Assembly (NCBI RefSeq): GCF_963666675.1
Contig: NZ_OY762929.1
Coordinates: forward strand, 4,622,001 to 4,686,000
Source of the DNA: an uncultured Desulfobacter sp.
GTDB lineage: Bacteria > Desulfobacterota > Desulfobacteria > Desulfobacterales > Desulfobacteraceae
Reading direction: 5' to 3'
DNA: 64,000 nucleotides
This document shows positions 34,057 to 43,879 of the stretch, one piece after another; the first letter of the stretch is position 1, and each line of letters opens with the position of its first letter. The translations under genes were made by a program, and so were the position numbers. The notes below the pieces were generated by a model. It was not told the origin of the DNA and ran no database searches. It saw only the letters and a list, made by a program, of their open reading frames with translations.

Positions 34057-36171
34057 TTATCCAAGTTCCACCCATGTGACGGATGCAGGGGGCAGCTTTA
34101 CCGCCGTACCGTTATCCGGCGTATCCTGGTTCACGGGTGTTTGCCCTTTAAACCGGATCATTTTTTTTATGGCACCATAGGGCGCCGATATGGACGCGTT
34201 GATATGTTTGCCGCTTTTATTGACCAAGATCATGGTCATTGTTCGTTCAGATTTCACGGCAATTGCCTCAACACCGGAGTGATCCGTCTGGGTTTTAAAA
34301 ATCTGACCTTTGGACAACGCCCGGGCAAAAAGCTGTTGGATGACCGCCTGGGCTTTGGGCTTCCGGTCTTCGGTAAAAAGGCCCTTTTTTCGAATGCCCC
34401 GGTCAATGATTTTAAAATAATTAATTGCCTTGACCTTGCCGGTATTAATCACCTGGGTCAGAACGGATGCCCACCAGACCGCGCCGTCCCAGTCACAAAA
34501 CAGCCGGCTTGTCACAAGTCCGCCCTGGCGGTTGGTGGCACCGATAATAATGGGCTCTATCACACGATCGGTGTCATGTTTTTTTACGAGGGCGTCTACC
34601 TTTTCGATGAGCGTTGTATACAAGAAGGTATCTTCGAGTTCACTTGCCCCGTAAACATTAAAGACGATGTCATCCACAATGGGATCGGCCTGCTTTAAAC
34701 TCTGTTCTATCCATCGGGTATCTAAAAATTCCTGGTTTTCCTGTTTATCCAGGCTTACCCCGGTGGCTACGGCAGGGACGCCGATCCGGCAGGTGCGGGT
34801 TTTTGGATCATTTTTTATCCTGCTGCCCGCCGTTTTTAACAAACTAAGATATTGTTCCAGTTTCAGGATTTTATTGGGTTCGTTTAAAAACTGAATCACA
34901 AAGCTGTCAGGATTCATGTTTCTTTGGGTCATCATATTGCCTGCGGCAACCTGGGCCCATTCCCCCCACTCCAACGCCTGCATCTGAGGGGAAAGCGTTT
35001 TCATCCACCCCGCGAACCGGTCCAGAACCACCAATGAAAATTTTCCCGGCCGGTAGAAAAGATGTTTTTGGTCATTAAATCGGAACGAACTAAGGTTGGC
35101 GACATGGGGATCGGCATTGTCATTTACCCGTTCTTCGGAGGTATGGGAGACAAAGACTTTTTCTGCCTGAATACCATATTCCGTCATTTTTGTTTCCTGC
35201 CACCCGTTCTTGGGCCCAAAGAACCCGACCGCCCCAAGCTTTGGCGCATCCAGGGTATGATTGGATACCTTGACGGCAACCGGTACACACTCAGATTCCG
35301 GGCCGGACAGCCGCAGCCGGTCTGATGCCGCCTGGAGACCTTCGGGTGAACTGCTGAAATACGAGGGAATGCCTTCAATCCAGAACCCGACGTTATCGGC
35401 AAACAATTTACCCGTGGTGCCGATTTCAACTTTCCAGATCCCCGGTTCCGGCCTATTGACATGGATATGTTCGGGAAAAACAGGATTGAACGCGGGATTA
35501 AAATTTCCGGAGCCTGCAGAACTGTTTATTTCCGAAAGATCAACCCCCTGGGATTTAAGCTTTTTAAGCAGCAATTTGGGGTCAACTTCGGGTAATTCTT
35601 TATCCGAAACAACACGGCCATGGGGATCGGACAACTTTACACGGGCAGGTTTGCCCTTATAGGATCGGTGGTTGATCACATAAAAATCAAAGCCGGATGA
35701 TTTGGCCGGTACATGAAAGAAAAAAGGCGTATGGCCGAAAGGCCTTTTTACGCCGGTCATCTCCACCGGCGGCTCAAAAACCATGTCTCCCCGGCTCAGG
35801 GAAACATCCCAAAGGTAACTGGGTTTTAAAATCAAAACGTAGTGGCCCGGCCCCTTATCGACATTCAAAGTGATGGTACCCGAGGTTTTATGACCTAAAA
35901 AAACGGTTTTAATCATACGGCCGTCAGGGCCTAAAAACAGCAAGGGTTCATCCAAGCCATATTCAGGCCGGTACCGGACGGTCAAGGTTTCATTGCGCCC
36001 TTCAGCATAAATATGAAGCCGCCCCTGCCTCAATTCAGAAATTTGCCGGGGGGCGGACCATGACGATTGCGGCAGTGCAACAAGGAGCACCCCCAAAAGA
36101 GCCCCCCATACAAACAATGGATTTAGGCGATTCAATGAAGATTCATTTTTTTTGGACATAAGCGATATCAT
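34057..36171 (-). CDS. Secreted glycosidase-like protein of the polysaccharide operon
   Basis: The 704-residue protein has a signal peptide (LFVWGALLGVLLVALPQSSW). N-terminal beta-rich domains extend to about residue 340. A probable TIM-barrel glycosidase follows, with a candidate acid/base in FVIQFLNEPNK and a candidate nucleophile in RVIEPIIIGATN, and a C-terminal beta-sandwich ends the protein (MTMILVNKSGKHINAS). The N-E-P motif fits clan GH-A. It may cut or edit the exopolysaccharide during export. I cannot name a GH family, so the enzyme call is inference. It lies between the flippase and a sulfotransferase gene. Confidence 0.6.
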   Translation of the reverse strand: MISLMSKKNESSLNRLNPLFVWGALLGVLLVALPQSSWSAPRQISELRQGRLHIYAEGRNETLTVRYRPEYGLDEPLLFLGPDGRMIKTVFLGHKTSGTITLNVDKGPGHYVLILKPSYLWDVSLSRGDMVFEPPVEMTGVKRPFGHTPFFFHVPAKSSGFDFYVINHRSYKGKPARVKLSDPHGRVVSDKELPEVDPKLLLKKLKSQGVDLSEINSSAGSGNFNPAFNPVFPEHIHVNRPEPGIWKVEIGTTGKLFADNVGFWIEGIPSYFSSSPEGLQAASDRLRLSGPESECVPVAVKVSNHTLDAPKLGAVGFFGPKNGWQETKMTEYGIQAEKVFVSHTSEERVNDNADPHVANLSSFRFNDQKHLFYRPGKFSLVVLDRFAGWMKTLSPQMQALEWGEWAQVAAGNMMTQRNMNPDSFVIQFLNEPNKILKLEQYLSLLKTAGSRIKNDPKTRTCRIGVPAVATGVSLDKQENQEFLDTRWIEQSLKQADPIVDDIVFNVYGASELEDTFLYTTLIEKVDALVKKHDTDRVIEPIIIGATNRQGGLVTSRLFCDWDGAVWWASVLTQVINTGKVKAINYFKIIDRGIRKKGLFTEDRKPKAQAVIQQLFARALSKGQIFKTQTDHSGVEAIAVKSERTMTMILVNKSGKHINASISAPYGAIKKMIRFKGQTPVNQDTPDNGTAVKLPPASVTWVELG

Positions 36172-36265
36172 TTTGCCCCTCCTGTCATGATGTACGTAGA
36201 TCTAGCACCGGCTGGATGCGTACACCAAAGGTTTAAAAAGGATAGGAGACCTGGACACGTGTGCG

Positions 36266-37195
36266 TCAAAACAGATACCCGGCCCTTTCAGCCGTCTCGT
36301 TCACAGCCTGTTCCACGGCCTCCAATTCTGCCGGGGTAAGGGTCTGCCGGTATTTGGTATTCATATTGCGGACATTGCCGATACGGTCAATATAGCGTTT
36401 AACCGTTCGGCAGTAGCCCAGACCGCACTTGTCGAGCATGGCGGTTATGGTATCAAAGGCAGCGGCCGCAAAGTCCTCATATTTTATCTCGATGAATTGT
36501 CCCGGTAAAAGCGGTTCACTCTCCTGCCAAGTCTGTTCAAGCACCCTTGCCCATTGGACCGCGGCCAGGACGCAGGGTAAGTGCCCCGAATGCGTCCACC
36601 TGCGTAAATCTTCCGGGGGCAGTCCGGTCCAGAACGGCCGTTCCCATCCCCCTTTTTCTTTCCAGTAGGGCACGTTCAAAAGAGAAGCCACAACCGCCCT
36701 GGGGTCACGCATCACATGAACAAAAACGGCATCCGGAAAAATCGTGGATAAAAAATTGATACGGGGCGGACCTGTCAGTTTAACGATCAGCCTTGTGCGG
36801 CCCTGGTATTGGAGTATGGTATGGATGTAATGGCGGACCCGCTGACAGGTTCGCGCAGACGGGGTGCCGCCACCCGAAAAATCCCATGTAAAATCATGGC
36901 CGCATAATTGTGTCCACAGGGTATAATCCCCTTCGTCGCAATAGGGCAAATATTTTCTCAACCGGGATGAGACCATTTTATCCTGGCGTTTCTTGCCCCT
37001 CAGATACCAGCCGACATGGGGGAGCTGTGTGATACGGTTTAACAAAGACAACTGGGGCAACTGCCGGAACCGATGGTTATAATTTGAAATCCAGCCCAGA
37101 TCGTCATGAAGGGAGATGATCTCCGAGATCACCGACGTCCCGCTCCGGTCCATACCAATGACAAAAATCGGCCGGTCAATCGTGTCCTGTTTCAT
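36266..37195 (-). CDS. Sulfotransferase family protein
   Basis: The 309-residue protein has the PAPS-binding motif PIFVIGMDRSGTSVISEII at residues 9-27 and a 3'-phosphate motif in VFVHVMRDPRAVVASLLN. It probably sulfates sugars of the exported polymer. Its sequence differs from the sulfotransferase at 28644, suggesting two distinct sulfation positions. Its start overlaps the preceding glycosyltransferase gene by 4 bp. Confidence 0.85.
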   Translation of the reverse strand: MKQDTIDRPIFVIGMDRSGTSVISEIISLHDDLGWISNYNHRFRQLPQLSLLNRITQLPHVGWYLRGKKRQDKMVSSRLRKYLPYCDEGDYTLWTQLCGHDFTWDFSGGGTPSARTCQRVRHYIHTILQYQGRTRLIVKLTGPPRINFLSTIFPDAVFVHVMRDPRAVVASLLNVPYWKEKGGWERPFWTGLPPEDLRRWTHSGHLPCVLAAVQWARVLEQTWQESEPLLPGQFIEIKYEDFAAAAFDTITAMLDKCGLGYCRTVKRYIDRIGNVRNMNTKYRQTLTPAELEAVEQAVNETAERAGYLF

Positions 37196-38307
37196 TCCCC
37201 GAGGCCCCCTTGGGCCGGATCAACCGCACCCGATTTCTGAAACAACGCCAGGTATAAATCTTCGTACTGGGTTACACTCTTCTTAATATCGTAGGCTTTT
37301 AACACTTCCCTGCGGCCCTTTTGTGCCGTTTTCAACGCCCGGCCCGGATCAGCAAGCACGGTGTCAATGGTGTCGGCCAGGACTTCGGAATTTGCCGGCG
37401 GCACCACCCATCCTTTGTCCGGGGTCAGCAGATCGGGTATCCCGCCCACAGCACTTGCAATAACCGGCAAGCCCGATGCCATGGCTTCCAGCAGGCTGAG
37501 CGGCAGGCCCTCATGACGGGATGGAAGCACCAAAAGGTCCCCGTTTTTCATGAACGGGGCGATCTCCCGGACATAGCCCAAAAACACAACCTGATCAATG
37601 AGCCCCAGATTGTCCCTAAGTGCTGAAAGCGATGCTCTTTCCGGCCCGTCTCCGGCAATCAGACATTTGAACATCCGTTGTTTTCCGGCCAGCAGGTGCA
37701 ACGCCGTTATCAGAACATCAAATCCTTTTTCCCTGGACAACCGGCCTGCGGCCACAATGGTCGGCGGCTCATGAAAGGTGTTCCGTTGGGTGCAGAACCG
37801 TTCCACATCAATGCCGTTTTGGATCAAACGCATCTTGGCCGGTTTCCATGCCAAGGTATCATGTAAATGACGTATCACGCTTTGGGATACGGCCGTATGA
37901 CAAGCGCTTAACGGATATAACAATAGTTCAAAAGCAATCCGCTTGATGGCTTTTTTTTTAAATGTCATGCCATGGTGGGTCCGGATCACCCTCACCCGCC
38001 CGTTGCCCATGGCTGCCAGTCGCCCGTAGAACCCGGCGGTAAACAGATGGGTATGCAGGATGTCTATCTTCTCCTGACGGATCAACCGCCGAAGGGCCCA
38101 CCACCGTAGCGGCTTAGGCCGGGCCGGGACCTGAAATAGGGTAATGCCCTCTTTTTCAAGATCGCCTGCCAGCTCACCGCCCAGCCAGGTGGCAACCATG
38201 GGTTCAAATTTTTTTCTATCCGTATGTTTAACCAGATTAGAGATCATGATTTCGGCACCCCCGAAATTCATATGGGGCGCCAGATGGAGAATGCGTATTT
38301 TATGCAT
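37192..38307 (-). CDS. Glycosyltransferase family 4
   Basis: The 371-residue GT-B enzyme opens with ILHLAPHMNFGGAEIMISNL. Its C-terminal nucleotide-sugar half shows AGRLSREKGFDVLITALHLL and the EX7E motif in PSRHEGLPLSLLEAMASGLP. It is a retaining glycosyltransferase acting in the cytoplasm on the lipid-linked repeat. It overlaps the gene before it by 8 bp and the gene after it by 4 bp. Confidence 0.9.
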   Translation of the reverse strand: MHKIRILHLAPHMNFGGAEIMISNLVKHTDRKKFEPMVATWLGGELAGDLEKEGITLFQVPARPKPLRWWALRRLIRQEKIDILHTHLFTAGFYGRLAAMGNGRVRVIRTHHGMTFKKKAIKRIAFELLLYPLSACHTAVSQSVIRHLHDTLAWKPAKMRLIQNGIDVERFCTQRNTFHEPPTIVAAGRLSREKGFDVLITALHLLAGKQRMFKCLIAGDGPERASLSALRDNLGLIDQVVFLGYVREIAPFMKNGDLLVLPSRHEGLPLSLLEAMASGLPVIASAVGGIPDLLTPDKGWVVPPANSEVLADTIDTVLADPGRALKTAQKGRREVLKAYDIKKSVTQYEDLYLALFQKSGAVDPAQGGLGE

Positions 38308-39502
38308 TGTATGTTTCCATTAAGGAAATGATCCGTTCATGGCAGGTTTTCCGGTTGTAATTTTTTTCAATATATTTTCCGGCGGCCTCTCCGTATTGGC
38401 GTCTCAAGGGTTCATCATCGTACAATCTTTTTATTGCCCCGGCCAACTCATCGGGCTTGCGCGGTTCCACCAGCAAACCGGTCTGTTCATGGATCACGGC
38501 TTCAGGTACACCACTGACCCAGGTTGATACGCAGGGCAGACCGCATGCCGATGCTTCAAGAATGACGTTGGGGATACCGTCCCGGTCGCCGTAGGGCCCG
38601 ACTTCGCACGGCAGAACAAACAGATGGGCACGTTGGTACAATCCGACAATTTTATCCTGACTGCACGGCGCCAGCCATTGAATATGATCATTAAGATTCA
38701 GCGCATGGGCAAGGGTTCGGATCTCTTTTTCCGTATAACCGGGAAGGGCCAGAAAATCGAGTTTAACCGGCACCCCGTCATCTATCAGGATACGAAGGGC
38801 ACGCAACAGCGTGGCAAATCCCTTCTGCCAGGTCATGCGCCCGATGGAAAGGAGGGTAAACGGCTCCTGGGACGCCCCGTTCCCCGGTGTCATCAAATCC
38901 ACATCAACACCGTGGGAATAGACTTCAATTTTTGAATGGTCAACTTCCGGATAGGTTGATGCCAGATACCGTTTATTGTACCGGGTCGATGTCAAAAACA
39001 ACCTGCAGTGTGTCAGTATTTTAGGCAGAAAGCTGTTAAACTTGTAAAGGTCATGGGCATGGCCGGTGCAGGTGAACGACCGGTTAAGCAACCGGGATAT
39101 AACAAATGCCGTGGTTGCCGGCATATTTGCCCAATGTCCATGGAAGTATTCAATCCCTTCTTTTTGCGCCACATGCGCGGCATGGACCATTTTGGGCCAG
39201 GCAACCAACGCCTTGAACATCTCTTTTTTCTTTGATGCATGCCCGGACATGACATAGATGAATAAATGGGTGTACTGCCTGGGATTCTTGAAGAAAAAAT
39301 AGAGCTGGGTTCTCAGATAGAGTCGGTAAACCGGAAAATAATGGACTTTTGTTATCCAGCCCGGCACCGGCCCGCTGTTTTTAAAAAAAGCAAACACATG
39401 GTTTTCACGCCACAGCTCCTTCATGGCAGAGATGTCGGCCACCACAAAGGTTTCCGAAACCGAGGGAAAGCGCGTCACAATGTGGGCGATGGCTTTTTTC
39501 AA
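38300..39502 (-). CDS. Glycosyltransferase family 4
   Basis: The 400-residue GT-B enzyme has GRMTWQKGFATLLRALRIL and an EX7E-type motif in GIPNVILEASACGLPCVSTW. A middle segment, FTCTGHAHDLYKFNSFLP, matches the acceptor-side pattern of GT4 enzymes in exopolysaccharide loci. It should add one sugar of the repeat. It lies 6 bp after the polymerase gene. Confidence 0.9.
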   Translation of the reverse strand: MKKAIAHIVTRFPSVSETFVVADISAMKELWRENHVFAFFKNSGPVPGWITKVHYFPVYRLYLRTQLYFFFKNPRQYTHLFIYVMSGHASKKKEMFKALVAWPKMVHAAHVAQKEGIEYFHGHWANMPATTAFVISRLLNRSFTCTGHAHDLYKFNSFLPKILTHCRLFLTSTRYNKRYLASTYPEVDHSKIEVYSHGVDVDLMTPGNGASQEPFTLLSIGRMTWQKGFATLLRALRILIDDGVPVKLDFLALPGYTEKEIRTLAHALNLNDHIQWLAPCSQDKIVGLYQRAHLFVLPCEVGPYGDRDGIPNVILEASACGLPCVSTWVSGVPEAVIHEQTGLLVEPRKPDELAGAIKRLYDDEPLRRQYGEAAGKYIEKNYNRKTCHERIISLMETYNA

Positions 39503-39508
39503 AAGATC

Positions 39509-40930
39509 TTACTCCTTTATTCCTTGTGCCTGATCCGGCAGGCCCAATGTCTCTTTTCCGTCATTTTCTTCATTGTCTTCTTGAATATCCAGGGCCCGGG
39601 TCATGGCGAATACCAGCCAGAGATATTTTGTCTCCTGCAGGTGGAGGAATAATCCCATCACCAGCAATGCCGTAAACGCGCATATTAAAGCCAGTCCAAA
39701 ATTAAAATTGCCCGGCAGTCTCTTATGAATTTCCCTTTGCGTCAGATATGTGCAGACCAGAAAACCTGTAAAAAAAATGAATCCAATGATCCCGGATTCC
39801 GTGATAACGGTCAGATACATACTGTGCGCCATGCGTGGAACGCCAATCAAGACGGGAGCGTCCTGGTATTTTGCCATCTGGTGGAGCACGGGGAAATTAC
39901 CGGGGCCGCATCCCAAAAGCGCATGGTCTTTAAGAATATTTGCGGCGACATTATAATAATTGGCCCGGCGCTGGACAGAGGTGTCGGACTGTCGCTGGGC
40001 GGTATTGAACAGGGTGTCAAACCGGTCCACAATGGAATCGGGCGCAAACGGCAGGGCCGACAGCATCAATAAAAGCAGGGCAACAATATGGGTAGGCGTT
40101 AACAGTTTTCGGATCTTAAACAAAAGGAACATTAAAGAAGCAATAAGCGTCAAATACGCCGATCTGGAGTATGTCAAACCGATTCCGGTAAGGATAAGCC
40201 CCGCGGAAATCACATAAACCCACCGAAATTTATCTTTTTTTTCCACAGCGCAGACAACGGCCCATACCAACGCGACAATTAAAAGGATGGAATAGGCGTT
40301 GGGATCAATGCCCGAGGCCCCTGTGATGCGGACATCGTTAACGAGCAACCCGCCGACGCCCAGTTCTGAAAAGGGATTCTGCCCGTCAATATAAGCCTTT
40401 AATCCAAAAAGAACAGAAACCGCGGCACTGAAAATTACAGTTTTCCGGGTCCAGTCCGGCCACGGACTTTTTGCAAGGGATCTGCTGAACAGATAATACA
40501 TGGCCCACATGCTGATATATCGTCTCATGGTGTCCAGGGCCTGTAACTTGTTCACGGCGATCATCACGAGAATACAATTCAACAGCGCATAAAACAAAAG
40601 CCATCTGTCCATGGCGTTCAACGGCATCGGGGCGTCGTCGCCAAGCAGCCTGTCGCCCACGAAAAGAATAAAAACGAACGGAAACAATAGTTTAAACAGG
40701 GTGGTTGAATTATCCGCCCCGGGGATTACCGCAAATACATCCATGGGAATCAGGCAGATCAAAAACAACAAAATGATTTGGTACCCTTTCACCAGTTTGC
40801 GCAGCGGCAACACCAAGAGAACAATAAAGGGGAGTGTCACCACGATGGTGGGTGCAGACCCCGTGATGACAGTTGTCAGGATAAGCCCCAGCCCCCCCGC
40901 AAAGCCTAATATAAGGGATATCCAGACCAT
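39509..40930 (-). CDS. O-antigen ligase/polymerase family membrane protein
   Basis: The 473-residue protein has about 12 membrane helices and a large periplasmic loop containing LLGCGPGNFPVLHQMAKYQD, characteristic of the Wzy_C (O-antigen ligase) family. In a Wzx/Wzy pathway it would polymerise repeat units in the periplasm. It begins directly after the deacetylase gene with no gap. A charged tail (EDNEENDGKETLGLPDQ) follows the last helix. Confidence 0.87.
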   Translation of the reverse strand: MVWISLILGFAGGLGLILTTVITGSAPTIVVTLPFIVLLVLPLRKLVKGYQIILLFLICLIPMDVFAVIPGADNSTTLFKLLFPFVFILFVGDRLLGDDAPMPLNAMDRWLLFYALLNCILVMIAVNKLQALDTMRRYISMWAMYYLFSRSLAKSPWPDWTRKTVIFSAAVSVLFGLKAYIDGQNPFSELGVGGLLVNDVRITGASGIDPNAYSILLIVALVWAVVCAVEKKDKFRWVYVISAGLILTGIGLTYSRSAYLTLIASLMFLLFKIRKLLTPTHIVALLLLMLSALPFAPDSIVDRFDTLFNTAQRQSDTSVQRRANYYNVAANILKDHALLGCGPGNFPVLHQMAKYQDAPVLIGVPRMAHSMYLTVITESGIIGFIFFTGFLVCTYLTQREIHKRLPGNFNFGLALICAFTALLVMGLFLHLQETKYLWLVFAMTRALDIQEDNEENDGKETLGLPDQAQGIKE

Positions 40931-42220
40931 TTAAGTTTTCCCGGATCTTAAAACAAGGGGATGGGTTATCCGCTGCAGTAAAAACAATACCGGCCAGAAA
41001 ATATAGCACCCTTTAAATGTCCACACCTCCAGCAGTACCCGGGCAACGTCCAGGGCCGGATATCCTGTACCGACAATGGAAATCCGTTCAACCCGGGCAG
41101 GTGTTCCGCTGTTGTTATGATGCCCGGGCGAACGGGTCGTACTCAGATATCCGGATTTCAACGCCGTTTTTTCAACAATGGCATTTGATTTGTCCCGGGG
41201 CCACACAAGGTGGCGAACCGGTTTTCCCGTCAATCTTTCCAGAATTTCCCGGCTTTGAACCAGTTCATTTTTCCATCTTTTTTCGGCATGGGCCTGGGGC
41301 TCTGCTGTACCGATCTTTTGATGGGTTTCTTGAAACTGCCTGACGATACTGTGCAGGCGTTGGGCCCAGTCGGATTGATCAAAAAATCCCGGACGGCCGG
41401 CCGCATCAACCAGAAGGGTAATCAATCGGGGATCAGGATAAAAAATTCGGTCGGATAATGCCTCGCCAAAGGGGAACAACGGATAGCCGGGCGGCAGCGC
41501 CACCTCATGTTTGAACCATTCGGGTTTCAGCTGTGGATTGCGATGGCAGAAAAGTGTGTGGGGGACATTGTGTGGATTCACAAACCCGATCACCTGATCC
41601 GAAACAAATATATGATCATGGCTGGTGCCATGGCTTTGAACATCCACCAGACCGCTTTGCTGAAGCGCTTTGATCTCTGCCGGTCCCAGATAGCCCTTCC
41701 AGTTCAGTTCCAAAGGTTTAGCATGGGGCATTCTTAAACGTGGTGTTTCACATGTATCGATCCAGTCGGTGGAGACAAAAACCGTGGCTTTCATATGATG
41801 TTTTTCAAGTACATGAAACGCCCCCACCCAGTTGTCCAGATATCCGTCGTCAAAGGCGATGGCTATTTTTTTGCCGGCCCTGAAGTTTTTGGTTTTACGG
41901 ATCTTGTATAAATCATCAAAAAAGATGCCTGTATACCCGAACTTTGACAGCCACTTGATCTGTGCTGAAAACGTTTTAACCGTTACAACAATACTGGGGT
42001 CGCGTATCCAGTCTCCATCATTGGAAATACTGTGAAAAACGATGACCGGAATACGGTTCAGGTCCCAGGCCTGGAGCGTGGCAAGTCCAAGTATAGGGAC
42101 CATTGCCATTTTGGTCCATTGGCTTACCGGCAAAACAAGTATAAGTATGCAGCCCAAGGCAAACAGTACCCATCGAAATGTCCGTTCAAATCTGCGCCTG
42201 TTCAAATTCATGTGCGTCAC
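40931..42220 (-). CDS. Membrane-anchored polysaccharide deacetylase
   Basis: The 429-residue protein has an N-terminal helix pair (WVLFALGCILILVLPVSQW) and a C-terminal helix (GCYIFWPVLFLLQRI). The NodB domain between them has KIAIAFDDGYLDNWVGAF with the metal Asp, a SHGTSHDHIF metal-His motif and a long insert. It would N- or O-deacetylate the polymer at the periplasmic face. It differs from the partial deacetylase at 1-377. Confidence 0.87.
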   Translation of the reverse strand: MTHMNLNRRRFERTFRWVLFALGCILILVLPVSQWTKMAMVPILGLATLQAWDLNRIPVIVFHSISNDGDWIRDPSIVVTVKTFSAQIKWLSKFGYTGIFFDDLYKIRKTKNFRAGKKIAIAFDDGYLDNWVGAFHVLEKHHMKATVFVSTDWIDTCETPRLRMPHAKPLELNWKGYLGPAEIKALQQSGLVDVQSHGTSHDHIFVSDQVIGFVNPHNVPHTLFCHRNPQLKPEWFKHEVALPPGYPLFPFGEALSDRIFYPDPRLITLLVDAAGRPGFFDQSDWAQRLHSIVRQFQETHQKIGTAEPQAHAEKRWKNELVQSREILERLTGKPVRHLVWPRDKSNAIVEKTALKSGYLSTTRSPGHHNNSGTPARVERISIVGTGYPALDVARVLLEVWTFKGCYIFWPVLFLLQRITHPLVLRSGKT

Positions 42221-42232
42221 AAGATCCGCCGG

Positions 42233-43795
42233 CTATTTAAGCCCATGCATCTCTCTTATCAGCCGATCTGAAGATTTTATTTGTTCCCCTTTTGCAGTGC
42301 TGTGGGGAATTTGCAGGTCCGGCTCCGGGGTGTCTGCCAGAAAACTTGCAAGAACAGGCAGCCCCGTCACCTTCTCTATATGTTTGGGCAGCTTAAAAGA
42401 ATCGTCCATCATCTCCAATAGGACGGCCGCACAAATTCCTAGGAAAAGGCCGGCAAAAAGCGACAGAATCAAAAGGATAAGGCGCTGGGGAAAAACCGGT
42501 TTAGCCGCCACATACGGCGGGGTTAAAACAGCGACATTTGAAAAGGTCTCATCCCTGAGTTCGAGACTGATCCGGGTTTCATGATTTTTGGTTTCATATA
42601 GATTGGCATTTTCCTTTAGAACCGAGGCTTTCTCCTGCAGTATTGCGATCTGTGTTTCAGCTTTATCAATCTTGAGCAGTTGATCGATAATGCCATTGCG
42701 CTTTTGTTTGAGCAAAGTCAAACGGTGTTTTTTGGCATCAAGCTGCTGCTTGGCGGACAAAGTAAGATTTTTCCTGATATTGCCGGACAGTTCCAATATT
42801 TCCTTATCGATCCGCTTGAGGGTCAAGCTGTTGGCATCAAAATATTTTAACGCAGCCGCACGTTCGGTAACGGCCCGGCCCAGACTTTCCCGCAGGCTGC
42901 CCAGGGATTCATCCGGAACGTCCTGAAAAGGTGGGGTCGGCAAAAGATCAACAACGTTCATCTGTGCCAACTGCTTTAAATAATTTTTCAAACCGTCAAT
43001 ATCGACTTCAAGGGTGCTGATCTCCCCCCTCAACCCATTTGCCTCCTGCTGCAGTTCCGCCATCTCCTGCTGGGAATTCACAACCCGGGATTTTTCTTTA
43101 ACGAACGAAAGCTGCCGGTTGATCTGAACCAGCTCGTTAAAATAGTTATCGGCCTGACGCTTAAAGAAATCCGGCGCACTGGTAGCCATCCACAACTCTT
43201 CGCGGATGTCCATATAGGTGTCCAGGTATATTTGCAATACATCCTTTAAAAACGCAGGGTTTGAATGCATCATTTCAACTTCAATGACATGGGAGCCCAT
43301 GACGGGTGTGACCACAACGGCGGCGTGAAGCGCATCAATCAGGGGGTCACTGATGTCCTGGGTCTCTTTAGCGCCCAAAACACCTTTCATTGCCGCAGTT
43401 AATTGACCGAAAATTTTTTTGATGCCCGAATCTTGGGACAATGAGAACCGAATCCAGCCAAAATATGCATCGGGATATATTTCCTTGATTTTAGACAACG
43501 CCTGGTCGGACAATCTAAGACTGTTTAAAAGCCGTTCTTCATCTGCGGCCATGTCGGTCGCCTGGCTTCCAACACGGTAGCCACGGCCGGGCTGGATCAT
43601 CTGGGCATCCTGTTCGCTGCCCCGCATGATGATTGAAAAATGGCCCACAAAAAGCGGGGGCAAAATAAAGGTGAACACCAGGGTGATGAGCGCAGTGGCA
43701 AAGGTTGTCAATACCAACAGTTTCCACCTTAAAAAAACGATGATCAATATATCCTGGAACCATTCCGAAACACTGGCTGAATTTTTCTTTGGCAT
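42233..43795 (-). CDS. Wzz/GumC-type chain-length determinant
   Basis: The 520-residue inner-membrane co-polymerase has an N-terminal helix (LLVLTTFATALITLVFTFIL), long periplasmic coiled coils (QQEMAELQQEANGLRGEIST and ILQEKASVLKENANL), and a second helix after PPYVAAKPVFPQRL with the Pro-rich Wzz motif. No cytoplasmic kinase domain is attached; the separate CpsD-type ATPase is at 31906. It sets polymer length and docks with the Wza channel. It starts 84 bp after wza. Confidence 0.9.
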   Translation of the reverse strand: MPKKNSASVSEWFQDILIIVFLRWKLLVLTTFATALITLVFTFILPPLFVGHFSIIMRGSEQDAQMIQPGRGYRVGSQATDMAADEERLLNSLRLSDQALSKIKEIYPDAYFGWIRFSLSQDSGIKKIFGQLTAAMKGVLGAKETQDISDPLIDALHAAVVVTPVMGSHVIEVEMMHSNPAFLKDVLQIYLDTYMDIREELWMATSAPDFFKRQADNYFNELVQINRQLSFVKEKSRVVNSQQEMAELQQEANGLRGEISTLEVDIDGLKNYLKQLAQMNVVDLLPTPPFQDVPDESLGSLRESLGRAVTERAAALKYFDANSLTLKRIDKEILELSGNIRKNLTLSAKQQLDAKKHRLTLLKQKRNGIIDQLLKIDKAETQIAILQEKASVLKENANLYETKNHETRISLELRDETFSNVAVLTPPYVAAKPVFPQRLILLILSLFAGLFLGICAAVLLEMMDDSFKLPKHIEKVTGLPVLASFLADTPEPDLQIPHSTAKGEQIKSSDRLIREMHGLK

Positions 43796-43879
43796 CTTAT
43801 TTAGATCTCTTGGTTGGTGAAGGCAAACCGCGTTGATGGTTTGGGATTAACATCAAAATAAACCGGGTCTCCTTTAACA

